A stretch of DNA of 64,000 bases, taken from Vibrio hangzhouensis (GTDB lineage Bacteria > Pseudomonadota > Gammaproteobacteria > Enterobacterales > Vibrionaceae). Positions within the stretch are counted from its first letter, which is position 1, and every line of letters begins with the position of its first letter. The stretch lies in assembly GCF_900107935.1 (NCBI RefSeq), contig NZ_FNVG01000005.1, positions 186,001-250,000 of the forward strand. The letters are read 5' to 3'. The position numbers and the translations under genes were made by a program. Below, one piece after another: positions 1 to 8,779 of the stretch. The notes under the pieces are model-generated. The model was not told where the DNA came from. It searched no databases and saw nothing but the letters and a program-made list of their open reading frames with translations.

Positions 1-476
1 TTATTGTAGTGATGACGATGGTTCCACGCCTGTCGAATATGATTCAGGTAACTGGCACTGGCGATGACTGGGGAAACTTTACGGACATCTTGAGCGCCCG
101 CCCAGGGAAGAATCTCATCTTCCCTGTCTACCGCAGTGTGAGAGAGCCAGCTTTTGGCACTCGATACCTGACGGCCTTCGACTTTAGCACCGAGCTCCCG
201 TGCCCACTCTCCGATGATGATGTTATCGATGTCCCCTTCGACATTTTTGTTTTCCCACGGCAAAGTGAGATCGGATTCAGATACTTGTTGTTGAGCAGGG
301 TGATATCGAAAAGAGGGTAGCAATGGTTTTCTGACCACTTCACCCGGTCCGACAAGTTGGTCTATTTCAAACAGCTCAACAGGAGAGTTGGAAAGGTCAC
401 TTTGTATTTCACAGAATGCGACAACCGTATTGGTTGTTCCTAAATCGATACCGACCAAATATTGTGAGGATGCCAT
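1..476 (-). CDS. Hsp70-family chaperone-like ATPase, 3' part beyond window
   Basis: Reading the minus strand from an ATG at 476 gives an open frame to the window edge (158 codons seen). It begins with the phosphate-1 signature of the actin/Hsp70 ATPase fold (VGIDLGTTNTVVAF, residues 8-21), followed by the same SAKSWL and KVSP blocks found in the neighbouring Hsp70-like gene at 561-2423, so the two are paralogues. Only the N-terminal half of the nucleotide-binding domain is visible, so substrate domain and length are unknown. It lies 84 bp downstream of the other Hsp70 gene with a hairpin between them. Function is inferred as an ATP-dependent chaperone-like protein; no DnaJ or GrpE partner gene is in view. 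Confidence 0.85.
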   Translation of the reverse strand, partial: MASSQYLVGIDLGTTNTVVAFCEIQSDLSNSPVELFEIDQLVGPGEVVRKPLLPSFRYHPAQQQVSESDLTLPWENKNVEGDIDNIIIGEWARELGAKVEGRQVSSAKSWLSHTAVDREDEILPWAGAQDVRKVSPVIASASYLNHIRQAWNHRHHYN

Positions 477-522
477 GACATGCTCCGTTTAGATCTTAAG
501 AAAGACTCGGATTAGAGAGAAG

Positions 523-548
523 AAACGGCACATAGTGTGCCGTTTTTG
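523..548 (-). terminator. Hairpin between the two Hsp70-like genes
   Basis: A 10-bp perfect stem (AAACGGCACA / TGTGCCGTTT) with a TAG loop lies 13 bp past the stop of the gene at 561-2423. On the minus strand the following tract is pyrimidine rich but interrupted (TTTCTTCTC), so it may attenuate rather than fully stop transcription into the next Hsp70 gene. On the plus strand it is followed by a better T run, but no plus-strand gene ends here. Confidence 0.5.
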
Positions 549-560
549 TTTTAATTATTG

Positions 561-2423
561 TTATGCGTCTTCGCGAACGTCAAACTCAACGTGCCATTTT
601 TGACCATTGTCCGCTGCAATTGCTTCTAGATAGAGAGTGCCAAGCTCAGTCACTCGTGAAGAGAGGGTGACTGGAACCACATCACCGGTATTTCGGCCTT
701 CTGACACTGGCAAAGTCACCTGAATTTCAGGCAACTCTTCAAGCTCTTCAGGTTTCCAGTAATCGAGATGTACACCTGCCTGATCATCACGGCGTGTCGT
801 CGAACCGAAGAACTGGAAGTGTACTGGTTGTCCAATGACCAGACCAAATTCCTGACTTGGTACCTGAACACTGCTGCCTTCTTCCATACCAAACGGAGCT
901 ACACACAGAGCCTCCATCGGAGGAGCCATACCTGGAATAGCAGGCATCGCGCTTTCAATACCGATGTAATAGCTCGATGCAATACCGCCACGAATGCGAA
1001 CGCCCTGGCCACGACGTACGCTGCCATAATAAGCGGCGCCACTGGCTACCGCCAGATCAAGGTTAAGCCCGGACAGCATCTTCGCTTTTTCAGCATTGGC
1101 CGTTTCAAGCCAGCCATTGATGGTATTAAACAGACGATCCGACAGCAGTTTAGACTTAAGTACACCACCGTTAAACAGTAGTGCCGTCGGTTTAACAAAC
1201 TCTGGGGCCGCCTGCATGCCAGGAATGCCGGCAAAAGCGTTGTCAGTGGCATTGCTTTGACGGCTCAAGAATGCTGCAATATGGCGGGTGATAGCTGCGT
1301 CCTGCGCGTAAGGCAGACCCATTTGAGTCAGTGCGCCACGCGCACGTTGAACAGGGTGCTCTTGTACGCCGACTTGAGGAAAGAAACCGTCGACCAGAGT
1401 TTGCTGAACTTCCTGTTGTGTCAGCTCTGTTTTCAGAGTGGCTCCAAGAAGCTTTGAGCCTCTGCTAGGAACGACGATTGGCACCGATTGAAGCTCAGAA
1501 TCATTTAACAATGCCTCTTTAGCGTCACGACAGGCGTGAGTCATGGCTTGTACTTGCCACGGCTGCAGTTCTTTTCCTTCTTGCGCCAGTTTCATCTTGA
1601 GGCGGTAAGCTAGAGCCAGATCCATGTTGTCACCACCGAGCAAAATATGTTCGCCTACGGCGACACGCTCGAGGTTCAAGTTACCTTCTTCTTCAGTAAC
1701 AGCAACCAATGACAGGTCAGTAGTACCACCACCCACATCGACGACAAGAACCACATCACCAACACTGACTTCATCACGCCATTTGTCGTTGCTGTTATCG
1801 ATCCAGCTATACAAAGCTGCTTGCGGTTCTTCAAGTAACGTCAGATGAGCAAGGCCAACGTTTCGGGCCGCTTCTGCGGTTAAATCTCTGGCAGCTGGAT
1901 CAAACGAAGCCGGAACGGTAATGGTTACGTCCTGGTCTTCAAGTTTGTGATCAGGGTGCATGTGATTCCATGCCTCCTTGAGGTGATCCAGGTAAAGCTC
2001 AGTAGCACGAAGCGGCGAGACTTTAGCGACTTCTTCTGGGCTCCCTTGAGGGAGGAAGTTGTCACGGCGGTTTACACCTCCGTGGCACAGCCATGACTTG
2101 GCACTGGCCACCAATCGAATAGGGGTCTTTGAACCAAGGTTTCGAGCGACAGCGCCCACTAAGGCTTTAGGCTCACTGGTCCAGGGTAATGTACGAGAAC
2201 CCTGACCCATTTCATGTTCGTGTGGCTGATAAAGGAAAGAACCCAACTGTGTGTGTGATTCCACTGTACCCGGCGCAGTTAATTGAGGTATTGCCACAAT
2301 TTCTACTTGCGCTTCCTCGTTTTGGGTGTCGATAAACGACATCACACAGTGAGTCGTACCAAGGTCAATACCGACACTGTATTTTGCGATATGTTGGTCT
2401 TGAGTTTGCACTGAAGGCTCCAT
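561..2423 (-). CDS. Divergent Hsp70-family protein (DnaK-like ATPase)
   Basis: 620 residues. The nucleotide-binding domain shows the Hsp70 signatures in order: phosphate-1 loop VGIDLGTTHCVMSF near residue 17, the connect/phosphate-2 segment VVDVGGGTTDLSL near 228, and the adenosine loop FNGGVLKS near 418. After the ATPase domain only about 150 residues remain, shorter than the DnaK substrate domain plus lid, and there is no EEVD-like tail. This resembles the poorly characterised Hsp70 proteins that accompany DUF2760 rather than housekeeping DnaK. Its ATG overlaps the DUF2760 stop by one base (TAATG), so the two are translationally coupled. Client and co-chaperones are unknown. Confidence 0.9.
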   Translation of the reverse strand: MEPSVQTQDQHIAKYSVGIDLGTTHCVMSFIDTQNEEAQVEIVAIPQLTAPGTVESHTQLGSFLYQPHEHEMGQGSRTLPWTSEPKALVGAVARNLGSKTPIRLVASAKSWLCHGGVNRRDNFLPQGSPEEVAKVSPLRATELYLDHLKEAWNHMHPDHKLEDQDVTITVPASFDPAARDLTAEAARNVGLAHLTLLEEPQAALYSWIDNSNDKWRDEVSVGDVVLVVDVGGGTTDLSLVAVTEEEGNLNLERVAVGEHILLGGDNMDLALAYRLKMKLAQEGKELQPWQVQAMTHACRDAKEALLNDSELQSVPIVVPSRGSKLLGATLKTELTQQEVQQTLVDGFFPQVGVQEHPVQRARGALTQMGLPYAQDAAITRHIAAFLSRQSNATDNAFAGIPGMQAAPEFVKPTALLFNGGVLKSKLLSDRLFNTINGWLETANAEKAKMLSGLNLDLAVASGAAYYGSVRRGQGVRIRGGIASSYYIGIESAMPAIPGMAPPMEALCVAPFGMEEGSSVQVPSQEFGLVIGQPVHFQFFGSTTRRDDQAGVHLDYWKPEELEELPEIQVTLPVSEGRNTGDVVPVTLSSRVTELGTLYLEAIAADNGQKWHVEFDVREDA

Positions 2424-3055
2424 TATAGCTCTACCTCTGCTGGTGCGATGATCGAAGCGTTGTAATTTTCAGACAGCTTTGGAAGATTGACGTTATCTGC
2501 TTTCCAGCCTTTATGGACCAGTGTACCTGTGAATGGTGCATTGCCGGTAACATTGCCCGTCAGGCGAACAGATTGAGGGTCGAAGCCTTCTTCGACAGAA
2601 ATACGCGTTTCTTCTTCTTCAGCGCGAATTGGAGATAACTCAAAGTACTCAGTGATTACTTTCTTACCACCAGAGTGAACAACTCGCGCAGCCGCGCCGA
2701 CTTCTTCGTCAGAAAACGCAGTGAGGTCCTCTTGGAGGAAATCAACCATACGGGCTTCTTGTTGCATTAGAGATAGCAACTGCATAGCAGAGTCTGTCGA
2801 TGCTGTAGCAAGCTTTGATTCGACTTCAACCACTTTTTCTACAACTTTTTCGACCTCGACAACCTTTTCGATTTCGACGATTTTTTCTACTGGTTTTTCA
2901 ACCTCGACAATCTTCTCTACCGGCTTTTCAACGACTTTTTCTACTACTTTGCCTTTGCGCGACACGGCAATAGCCAGCAGTAAAACACTGGAAGCAGCCA
3001 GACCGGCGTGAAGCATATCAAAGGTCGTAGGGATAACATTTAGATCGAAGTTCAT
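2423..3055 (-). CDS. DUF2760 membrane-anchored protein with Val-Glu-Lys repeat
   Basis: 210 residues. One N-terminal hydrophobic segment (about residues 14-31) is followed by a striking low-complexity tract at about 36-78 built from repeats of VVEKVVE, PVEKIVE and VEVEK, then a globular C-terminal region of about 130 residues (SLMQQEARMVDFLQEDL onward) that matches my memory of DUF2760. The repeat probably forms an extended charged stalk or coil between membrane and domain. It is the first gene of the unit with the Hsp70-like gene (one-base overlap), suggesting that the chaperone acts on or with this protein. No biochemical role is known to me. Confidence 0.8.
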   Translation of the reverse strand: MNFDLNVIPTTFDMLHAGLAASSVLLLAIAVSRKGKVVEKVVEKPVEKIVEVEKPVEKIVEIEKVVEVEKVVEKVVEVESKLATASTDSAMQLLSLMQQEARMVDFLQEDLTAFSDEEVGAAARVVHSGGKKVITEYFELSPIRAEEEETRISVEEGFDPQSVRLTGNVTGNAPFTGTLVHKGWKADNVNLPKLSENYNASIIAPAEVEL

Positions 3056-3385
3056 AGGGATTTCTCTATGTGACAGTCATTACGTGTTAATTTTGGGGCG
3101 AAGTCTAGCATAATCAAGGCTCTTAGCGCGAAGGATTACCAAATTTGTCATTATAAAGTGAGTTTTTTGATGAAGATTTCAGCAGATAATGAGGTTTTAG
3201 CAATTTTAAGTGATCTTTGCTGTCTTTTGCCCATGCGTAACTGTTGTTAATGTCAGAGCTGTGTAAGATTTAGTACCTAGCAGTAATAGATTGTATTTTC
3301 AATGATTATAGCTTGCGAAAAAGTATAAATATCACAAATAAGAATACTGACAAAATAACTATAATAGTCAGTTAGGACGTAAAAT
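3056..3385. other. AT-rich divergent intergenic region
   Basis: 330 bp with no open frame I can support. It must carry the promoters of the DUF2760 unit (leftward) and the diguanylate cyclase (rightward). A TATAAT hexamer at 3360-3365 is flanked by the inverted arms ACTGAC (3346-3351) and GTCAGT (3367-3372), which could be an operator over the cyclase promoter. I see no convincing -35 box at the correct distance. Confidence 0.4.
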
Positions 3386-4921
3386 ATGGTTACAGGCTTA
3401 AGCAAAGAGCACCGAGGAGTAAAGCGGTACTCGGTGCTGGTATTTTCCATTGGAATGATACTGACAATTTTCATCACACACTTAGTTTATAAAGGACAGC
3501 AGCAACTCGCGAATTCAAATTTTGAATTTCTTGCTAATAACCAAGCAGAAAACATAAAAGAACTCGTGATGCTGGATGTTGGTTTTATTGGAGCGGGAGC
3601 TAGTTTCTATCACGCAACTCAGCCACCAACATGGGATAATTTTTCGACGTTCGTTGCGCCGTTATTGGCAGACTCCAAAAGTCTGATTGCAATGCAGTGG
3701 ATGAAAAAGGTTTACCCTGAACAAATAGACTCCCATGTAAAAAAAGTTCGCGAGCATTTTCCCAAATATCAAATTTACACCGTTCCTAAAGGTAAACCCC
3801 GAATAGATGGGTACATCTTGGAAAATGAAGAGCCTATTTATGTGGCCAGTGACGTCTATCCCGTCAATGAGGCCAACCTTAGAGCTTTAGGCTATTACTC
3901 GTCCAGAGAACGAGTCAGACGAGTCATTGACAGTACACTGGCCACTGGTGAACCAAGTCTTTCTGATAAGATCCGACTGCTTCAGGATGGCTTTGATCGT
4001 TCATTACCGAAGCAGGGGATGCTGGTGTATCACCCGGTGTTTGAGGTAGGAGGACAATCACTTCGAGGAGTGGTGATCGGGGTTATTCGAACCACGGTTT
4101 ATTTTGAGCAAATAGTGTCAAGAACGTCTATCGGTAAAGAAGTTGGAGTTCGGGTTGTGGATCTTGGGTTTGATGCGGAGGATGACCCGGTGATGTATCA
4201 GAACACGAACTGGGATTCCCTAAATACTCAAAGCAAAGATATCGTAATTGATCTTTACGATCGTCAGTGGAAAGTTCAGTTTAAACACGACTCAGAGATT
4301 TCCCAGACAGACCGTATTATTCTTATCTGTGTCGCTTCTGGTGGCTTTGTTATCTCATTACTTTTGGCTTATGTAGTTCAGCTCATGCTCAGAGAGCAGA
4401 GGAGACTAACTCAATTGGTGAACCGTCGTACCAGAGACCTTCAGTATCTTGTAGAAAGGGATCCGTTGACGGAAGTGTATAACCGCCGGGCATTTAATCG
4501 ACTGGCAGACTACCATATCGCATGTGACAAGCCATTTTCTCTGGTGATCATCGATATTGATAAGTTCAAACAGATTAATGATCGATTTGGCCATGTAGTG
4601 GGTGACGAGATTTTGATGCAAATAGCGGCGTACATTAGCGAACAACTTTATCCTGATGACCTGTTATTCCGTCTGGGTGGTGATGAATTTGCGGTGATCA
4701 GCCGTTGTATTGATTACACCCTGTTAGATAATTACCTGAATCAAGTATGCCAAAATACCAGTACACTGAAATGGGACACGATTGATCCTAAATTTGTATG
4801 TACACTCAGCGTTGGTGCAGCCGTATATCGAGGCGAAAGTTTGGAACAGCTGATTAATCGAGCGGATGAGCAGCTCTACATCAGTAAAGCCAAAGGGCGC
4901 AATATGGCAAACGTTGCTTGA
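3386..4921 (+). CDS. Membrane diguanylate cyclase, CHASE sensor plus GGDEF
   Basis: 511 residues. An N-terminal membrane segment (about 17-36) leads to a periplasmic region of about 280 residues that resembles a CHASE ligand-binding domain, then a second membrane segment (about 313-335), a short coil, and a C-terminal GGDEF domain. The active site is intact: DIDKFKQINDRFGH for metal and substrate binding and GGDEF at 431-435. The position of the inhibitory RxxD site reads YPDD, so product inhibition through a canonical I-site is not expected. It should convert two GTP into cyclic di-GMP in response to an extracellular signal. AGGAC at 3374-3378 serves the ATG. It is a single gene with no partner phosphodiesterase nearby. 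Confidence 0.93.
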   Translation: MVTGLSKEHRGVKRYSVLVFSIGMILTIFITHLVYKGQQQLANSNFEFLANNQAENIKELVMLDVGFIGAGASFYHATQPPTWDNFSTFVAPLLADSKSLIAMQWMKKVYPEQIDSHVKKVREHFPKYQIYTVPKGKPRIDGYILENEEPIYVASDVYPVNEANLRALGYYSSRERVRRVIDSTLATGEPSLSDKIRLLQDGFDRSLPKQGMLVYHPVFEVGGQSLRGVVIGVIRTTVYFEQIVSRTSIGKEVGVRVVDLGFDAEDDPVMYQNTNWDSLNTQSKDIVIDLYDRQWKVQFKHDSEISQTDRIILICVASGGFVISLLLAYVVQLMLREQRRLTQLVNRRTRDLQYLVERDPLTEVYNRRAFNRLADYHIACDKPFSLVIIDIDKFKQINDRFGHVVGDEILMQIAAYISEQLYPDDLLFRLGGDEFAVISRCIDYTLLDNYLNQVCQNTSTLKWDTIDPKFVCTLSVGAAVYRGESLEQLINRADEQLYISKAKGRNMANVA

Positions 4922-5010
4922 TATTAGAGCGGTTAGTGGTTCAGGTGTCGAGCTTTAACATTTAATACGTTACAATCCTCAGGTTCTACTAACTGAAGTC
5001 TTATTTTACT

Positions 5011-5541
5011 ATGAATTACAACCGAGTCGTCTGCTTTGATCTTGAAATGTGCTGTTGGAATGTCGACGGAGTCGGCACTACCGGCGAAATCATTGAGGTT
5101 GGATTGGCAGAAATAGATCTCGTCAAACAAGAAGTTGTTAAGCGCGCTCAATATTACGTTAAGCCCGAGAAAGATGAAGTGTCGCTATTCTGCACAGAGT
5201 TGACTGGAATTTCTCCAAGAAAGGTAGAAAAGCAAGGTCGTCCACTGGCAGCGGTAATTCAGTCCATGGTAAAAAATTTTGGTGGACCCAACAAAATATA
5301 TGCTTCTTGGGGAAGAGATGATCTGATTTTGCAACAAGAGTGCATTGAAAAAGGGATCGACATGCCTTTCAAAGAGTTTGTGAACCTAGCGACCTTGTAC
5401 CGTATTCAGAATCGACTCAAAGACAAACGAATCGGCCACAAAGCGGCGCAAGAAAGCAAAGGTATCGAATGGGAAGGTAGACAGCACTCGGGTTATGTCG
5501 ACGCCTATAATCTGGCCAAATTGGCATTGGAGATGCTCTAA
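5011..5541 (+). CDS. DEDDh-type 3'-5' exonuclease (ERI1/KapD-like)
   Basis: 176 residues forming a stand-alone RNase H-like exonuclease domain. The acidic motifs are visible: Exo I FDLEMCCW (Asp10, Glu12), Exo II around WGRDD, and Exo III HSGYVDAYN with the His-x4-Asp spacing of the DEDDh class. The layout resembles KapD and the ERI1 family, which trim RNA or single-stranded DNA ends, more than the DnaQ proofreading subunit. The substrate cannot be told from sequence. It follows the cyclase on the same strand after 89 bp and has only a weak ribosome site, so it is probably separately transcribed. An imperfect hairpin (GGGCAAC at 5562) follows the stop. Confidence 0.85.
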   Translation: MNYNRVVCFDLEMCCWNVDGVGTTGEIIEVGLAEIDLVKQEVVKRAQYYVKPEKDEVSLFCTELTGISPRKVEKQGRPLAAVIQSMVKNFGGPNKIYASWGRDDLILQQECIEKGIDMPFKEFVNLATLYRIQNRLKDKRIGHKAAQESKGIEWEGRQHSGYVDAYNLAKLALEML

Positions 5542-5633
5542 TCGCGAGATAGTGATTGAACGGGCAACATCAGGTTGCCCTGTTGACATCGAGATACTCG
5601 TCCTTCCCTTGATTCTGTCCTGACTGACGCTGT

Positions 5634-6080
5634 TTACTTATCTAAAACCTGAATCTTTGCCCTGATAAATTCACTATGGTCTACGTAGAGCAACTCTGCC
5701 ACTTTACGAATCACAGCATCTTCAAGTGGATCAATAACGCCATCTGCGTGCGCGACGGCCCACATAGCTTTAATTAACTCAAAACGCTTATCTTGACTGA
5801 GTTCGCGCAAACCTGAAGTAAAGTCATACAGGGAAGCGGAATTTTTAATCTGCTCTTTTGCTTGTTCAATTAGCGTTGCTGCTTCAGATTCTGTCAGTTC
5901 GAGCATACGAACAACGAGGGTGCGTTTCGCCTGTTCTTCTTGCTCGTCGATTTGATAGTCAGCACTGGACACTTCACACAGCAGTGCGGCTATGGCCAGA
6001 TTAGGGCTTATTGTCTGCGTCTTTGACAAGTCATCACCTTCAATCAGTTGCTTGAAGATGGAAGTAATAGCGTTGAACAT
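5634..6080 (-). CDS. TerB-family tellurite-resistance-like protein
   Basis: Start chosen at the ATG at 6080 because AGGAAAG lies five bases ahead; an upstream in-frame start would add 19 residues with no ribosome site. The 148-residue product is helical and acidic. It carries two repeat-like segments with the TerB pattern of conserved Asp/Glu (AALLCEVSSADYQIDEQE and AMWAVAHADGVIDPLED), which in TerB/DjlA-type proteins form a metal-binding helical bundle. It is a solitary TerB domain, not part of a ter operon, so tellurite resistance should not be assumed. Confidence 0.85.
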   Translation of the reverse strand: MFNAITSIFKQLIEGDDLSKTQTISPNLAIAALLCEVSSADYQIDEQEEQAKRTLVVRMLELTESEAATLIEQAKEQIKNSASLYDFTSGLRELSQDKRFELIKAMWAVAHADGVIDPLEDAVIRKVAELLYVDHSEFIRAKIQVLDK

Positions 6081-6198
6081 GGTCTTTCCTAAATAAGTGC
6101 TTACCTTTAATACATAGTGGCTGTCTGTAGCGATCACAAGGGCTTTCTATCAGTTCTACCAACAGGAACAGCTCGTCTGGTTCGTTCTTAAGTAGACC

Positions 6199-8121
6199 TC
6201 AACTTTCGACTTTGGTTTCCGGGAATCGCGTTTTGGAGCCGTCGCCATGTAGTACTGACACTTCGAGTGGCTTGCCTTCTGTATCTAACTTCACGAGTCC
6301 AAGGCCACTCTTATTCACCAGGCGATTATGGTGAGCAGGCTCGGGTTTACGCTTATAAATCTTTAACCGTTTGCGTTTAGTGAACCAGTTGAGTGGTGAG
6401 CGTGGGGTATACAACCATTTGTCAAGCGTATCGCAAATGGTTAGTAGTGGCTCCGGGAACTCATTTTTAATTCCACTGCAGGTAATTTGGTATATGTGGG
6501 AATCGGTTTGCTTATATCTGAGTTTGATGTCATACATGAAGGAATAATGAACATCGCCAGAAAGAATAACAAAGTTTTTTGGCGTTTTGGTGTGCGTGAA
6601 AATGGATAGCAGGGTGTTTGCACTGCCCGGGTGCGCCATCCAGTTTTCAGCGTCAATGATAAGTGGATTCCCCAGTTTGGTCGCAATACTTTGCAGTGTT
6701 TCAATGAACTTAACGCCAAACATCGGAGCCGGGGAAACCACGATGACAGAGTCCAGATTGAGCAACTCCTGCTGGAACTCGACCATGGCTTCCCAATCCA
6801 TCAGACCGGAAGGTTTGTTAAACTTTGACTCAGAACGCCATCGACGGGTTCGCGTATCCAGAACGACGACTTTTGGTTTGGAATCTATACAGTAGTGCCA
6901 TTTTTCGTAACGAATAAGCTGATTGACCAGTTGGTCATGAATCGCCAAATCCAGTTCGTTCTGACGTTGAGCGTTACTAAACAGACGGGTTAAATCTTGC
7001 TGCCAGTCTTTCGACATTTGTAGGGGATTATTACCCCAGCCCTGACAGATAAGGTAGCCAAGTAGAGCATTACCGATAATGCGCTTAGAAAACGGATTAT
7101 TGTAGGCCGCTTGTTCCCAACCGACCGTTAAGTTCCAGTCATCGGTGACGTCATGGTCGTCAAAGATCATGTAAGTGGGAATATGAGCCATGACTCGTCG
7201 AACTCGTGTCAATCCAGTCGCGAAATGGACGAGTCTCTGTTTCTCTGTTTTCCACAGCTCTTTGTGGCGAGGGAGTAACTTATTGTCTTGGCTCGAACTG
7301 CATGGCTCTATTTGATCAAAACCAATAGCGGTCCAAAGTTCTGGAGACCAGACCAACAAGTACATGGCCAAAAACTCGGAGAAGGTAATCAGGTGGTTTT
7401 CGCATTCTCGAGAGCTGAAAATCGGGGTTTCTAGTTTACCCGTTACTCGTTTTAACCAACTGGTCTGGTCCTGATAGTGAGGTAGTAATGAATCGCGAGT
7501 GTATATTGGCGTGGAAGAACGATATAGCTGCTTGCTTGAATTTATGTCGATACCAACAAATTTTTCATGTGGTAATTCGAGCAATTTAATCACTTGATGT
7601 ATTGCAACGAGCATGGGACCCGCGACGTGATCGGCGTATATCTGATCTCCGCTAAGCAGCATAATATCGGGTAGGGTATGCGCTCCAGATGCCATTCTTG
7701 TTTTCTCGAACAAAACGTCGGCCTGGATCAGGCTGTCCTCGGGCTTATCATGTGGGTTTCGGCAAGAACCATGAAGTATATAGTCCGCCTTATCAGAGAG
7801 TTGCACTTCTACATGGTTAAGACCTGAATAGCGGATATCTTCTGACAACACACTAGAGTGATTGTCCCGCCAGACAATGTCGTAACAAAACTTATTGGAA
7901 TCAGATATTGCTAAGTGATTGTGAAACTGAACAATCCAAAGCTTAGCGCTTATCTGAACCACTTGATGTTGTGGAATGTCATCGAAAGTTGTATCCCCAT
8001 TCATCATCAGCATGACCTGAAGCTTTTCAGGAGCAACAGAGGTTGCCATCCACAGGGAAAGTTGCTGTCGATCAGTCTTGCGTAACACGGGGCCGGCAAG
8101 TACAGGAGATAACGTAGTCAT
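6199..8121 (-). CDS. PhoD-like metallophosphatase (alkaline phosphatase D family)
   Basis: Start taken at the ATG at 8121 (640 residues); the longer frame would need a TTG at 8145. The metallophosphatase motifs are present in order: LLSGDQIYADH, FDDHDVTDDWN and VLSGDVHYSF, plus HGSCRNPH before them. These match the PhoD/alkaline-phosphatase-D superfamily that binds Ca/Fe and cleaves phosphodi- or monoesters. I see no signal peptide or Tat motif, unlike secreted PhoD, so a cytoplasmic enzyme is more likely. The C-terminus carries a basic stretch (FTKRKRLKIYKRKPE). It is 42 bp downstream of the small acidic gene at 8164-8526 and probably cotranscribed. Substrate unknown. Confidence 0.85.
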   Translation of the reverse strand: MTTLSPVLAGPVLRKTDRQQLSLWMATSVAPEKLQVMLMMNGDTTFDDIPQHQVVQISAKLWIVQFHNHLAISDSNKFCYDIVWRDNHSSVLSEDIRYSGLNHVEVQLSDKADYILHGSCRNPHDKPEDSLIQADVLFEKTRMASGAHTLPDIMLLSGDQIYADHVAGPMLVAIHQVIKLLELPHEKFVGIDINSSKQLYRSSTPIYTRDSLLPHYQDQTSWLKRVTGKLETPIFSSRECENHLITFSEFLAMYLLVWSPELWTAIGFDQIEPCSSSQDNKLLPRHKELWKTEKQRLVHFATGLTRVRRVMAHIPTYMIFDDHDVTDDWNLTVGWEQAAYNNPFSKRIIGNALLGYLICQGWGNNPLQMSKDWQQDLTRLFSNAQRQNELDLAIHDQLVNQLIRYEKWHYCIDSKPKVVVLDTRTRRWRSESKFNKPSGLMDWEAMVEFQQELLNLDSVIVVSPAPMFGVKFIETLQSIATKLGNPLIIDAENWMAHPGSANTLLSIFTHTKTPKNFVILSGDVHYSFMYDIKLRYKQTDSHIYQITCSGIKNEFPEPLLTICDTLDKWLYTPRSPLNWFTKRKRLKIYKRKPEPAHHNRLVNKSGLGLVKLDTEGKPLEVSVLHGDGSKTRFPETKVES

Positions 8122-8163
8122 AATGTGCTCTGCAATTGTCACCAAACGTTTTTGTCAGTTTCT

Positions 8164-8526
8164 TTAACCTTTTTCAGGCGATTGGTTTATCTCTTCTAAG
8201 AGTTCAACGAACTCTGCACTGCTGGTTTCATGTCCAATAAGGAAAAATCCCGTCAACGCATCTAATAGCTGTTCTGCACTATGGCTTTCGTCAGTGATTT
8301 GAGCGAGTCGGGTGCGCAGTAACTCAATTTCGTGTTCTACAAAGCCCCGTCCTTCAACGTTGCTTTCTGCTTCATCAGGGGCATTGTCAAATTCCAAGAA
8401 TAACAGATCGTTATCGAGTTCTGCGTTCAATAATCGCTCAGGCAGCCATCTTTCACCACTGACAACGTCTATCTGTCTGTCATCTGGTAACAAATTGAGA
8501 ATGTTTTTTAATTTTTCTACTTTCAC
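8164..8526 (-). CDS. Hypothetical acidic small protein
   Basis: 120 residues, strongly acidic, predicted mostly helical, no signal peptide or membrane segment. I do not recognise a family. The N-terminal part (KLKNILNLLPDDRQIDVV) is followed by alternating Glu/Leu-rich helices. It precedes the PhoD-like phosphatase by 42 bp on the same strand, so the two are likely in one transcript, and a regulatory or partner role to the phosphatase is possible but only by context. Confidence 0.6.
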   Translation of the reverse strand: MKVEKLKNILNLLPDDRQIDVVSGERWLPERLLNAELDNDLLFLEFDNAPDEAESNVEGRGFVEHEIELLRTRLAQITDESHSAEQLLDALTGFFLIGHETSSAEFVELLEEINQSPEKG

Positions 8527-8779
8527 GATTAATCTAAATAGTGGAAACTATGACACATATCACTGTTGGTTATTTATTGACCTTTAAGGTAAATCACAGT
8601 TTGGTGACATAAAAGTGTGCATTAGCACCATAATATACAACTCTACTTCACAGAGGTAGATGTAGTTAACTGTATTGGCAGTTTGTTGGCGAATCTTCGC
8701 ACACTGTCATAAAAATGTTGTTACGTGCTCTTAACCCAAAACGTTATAAATGAAATTCCATTTGGAGAAACTGCTAGGC

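Noticed and set aside
5562..5582. Terminator after the exonuclease gene
   Set aside because: The stem GGGCAAC / GTTGCCC is clear but no T tract follows on either strand, so it is not called as a terminator.
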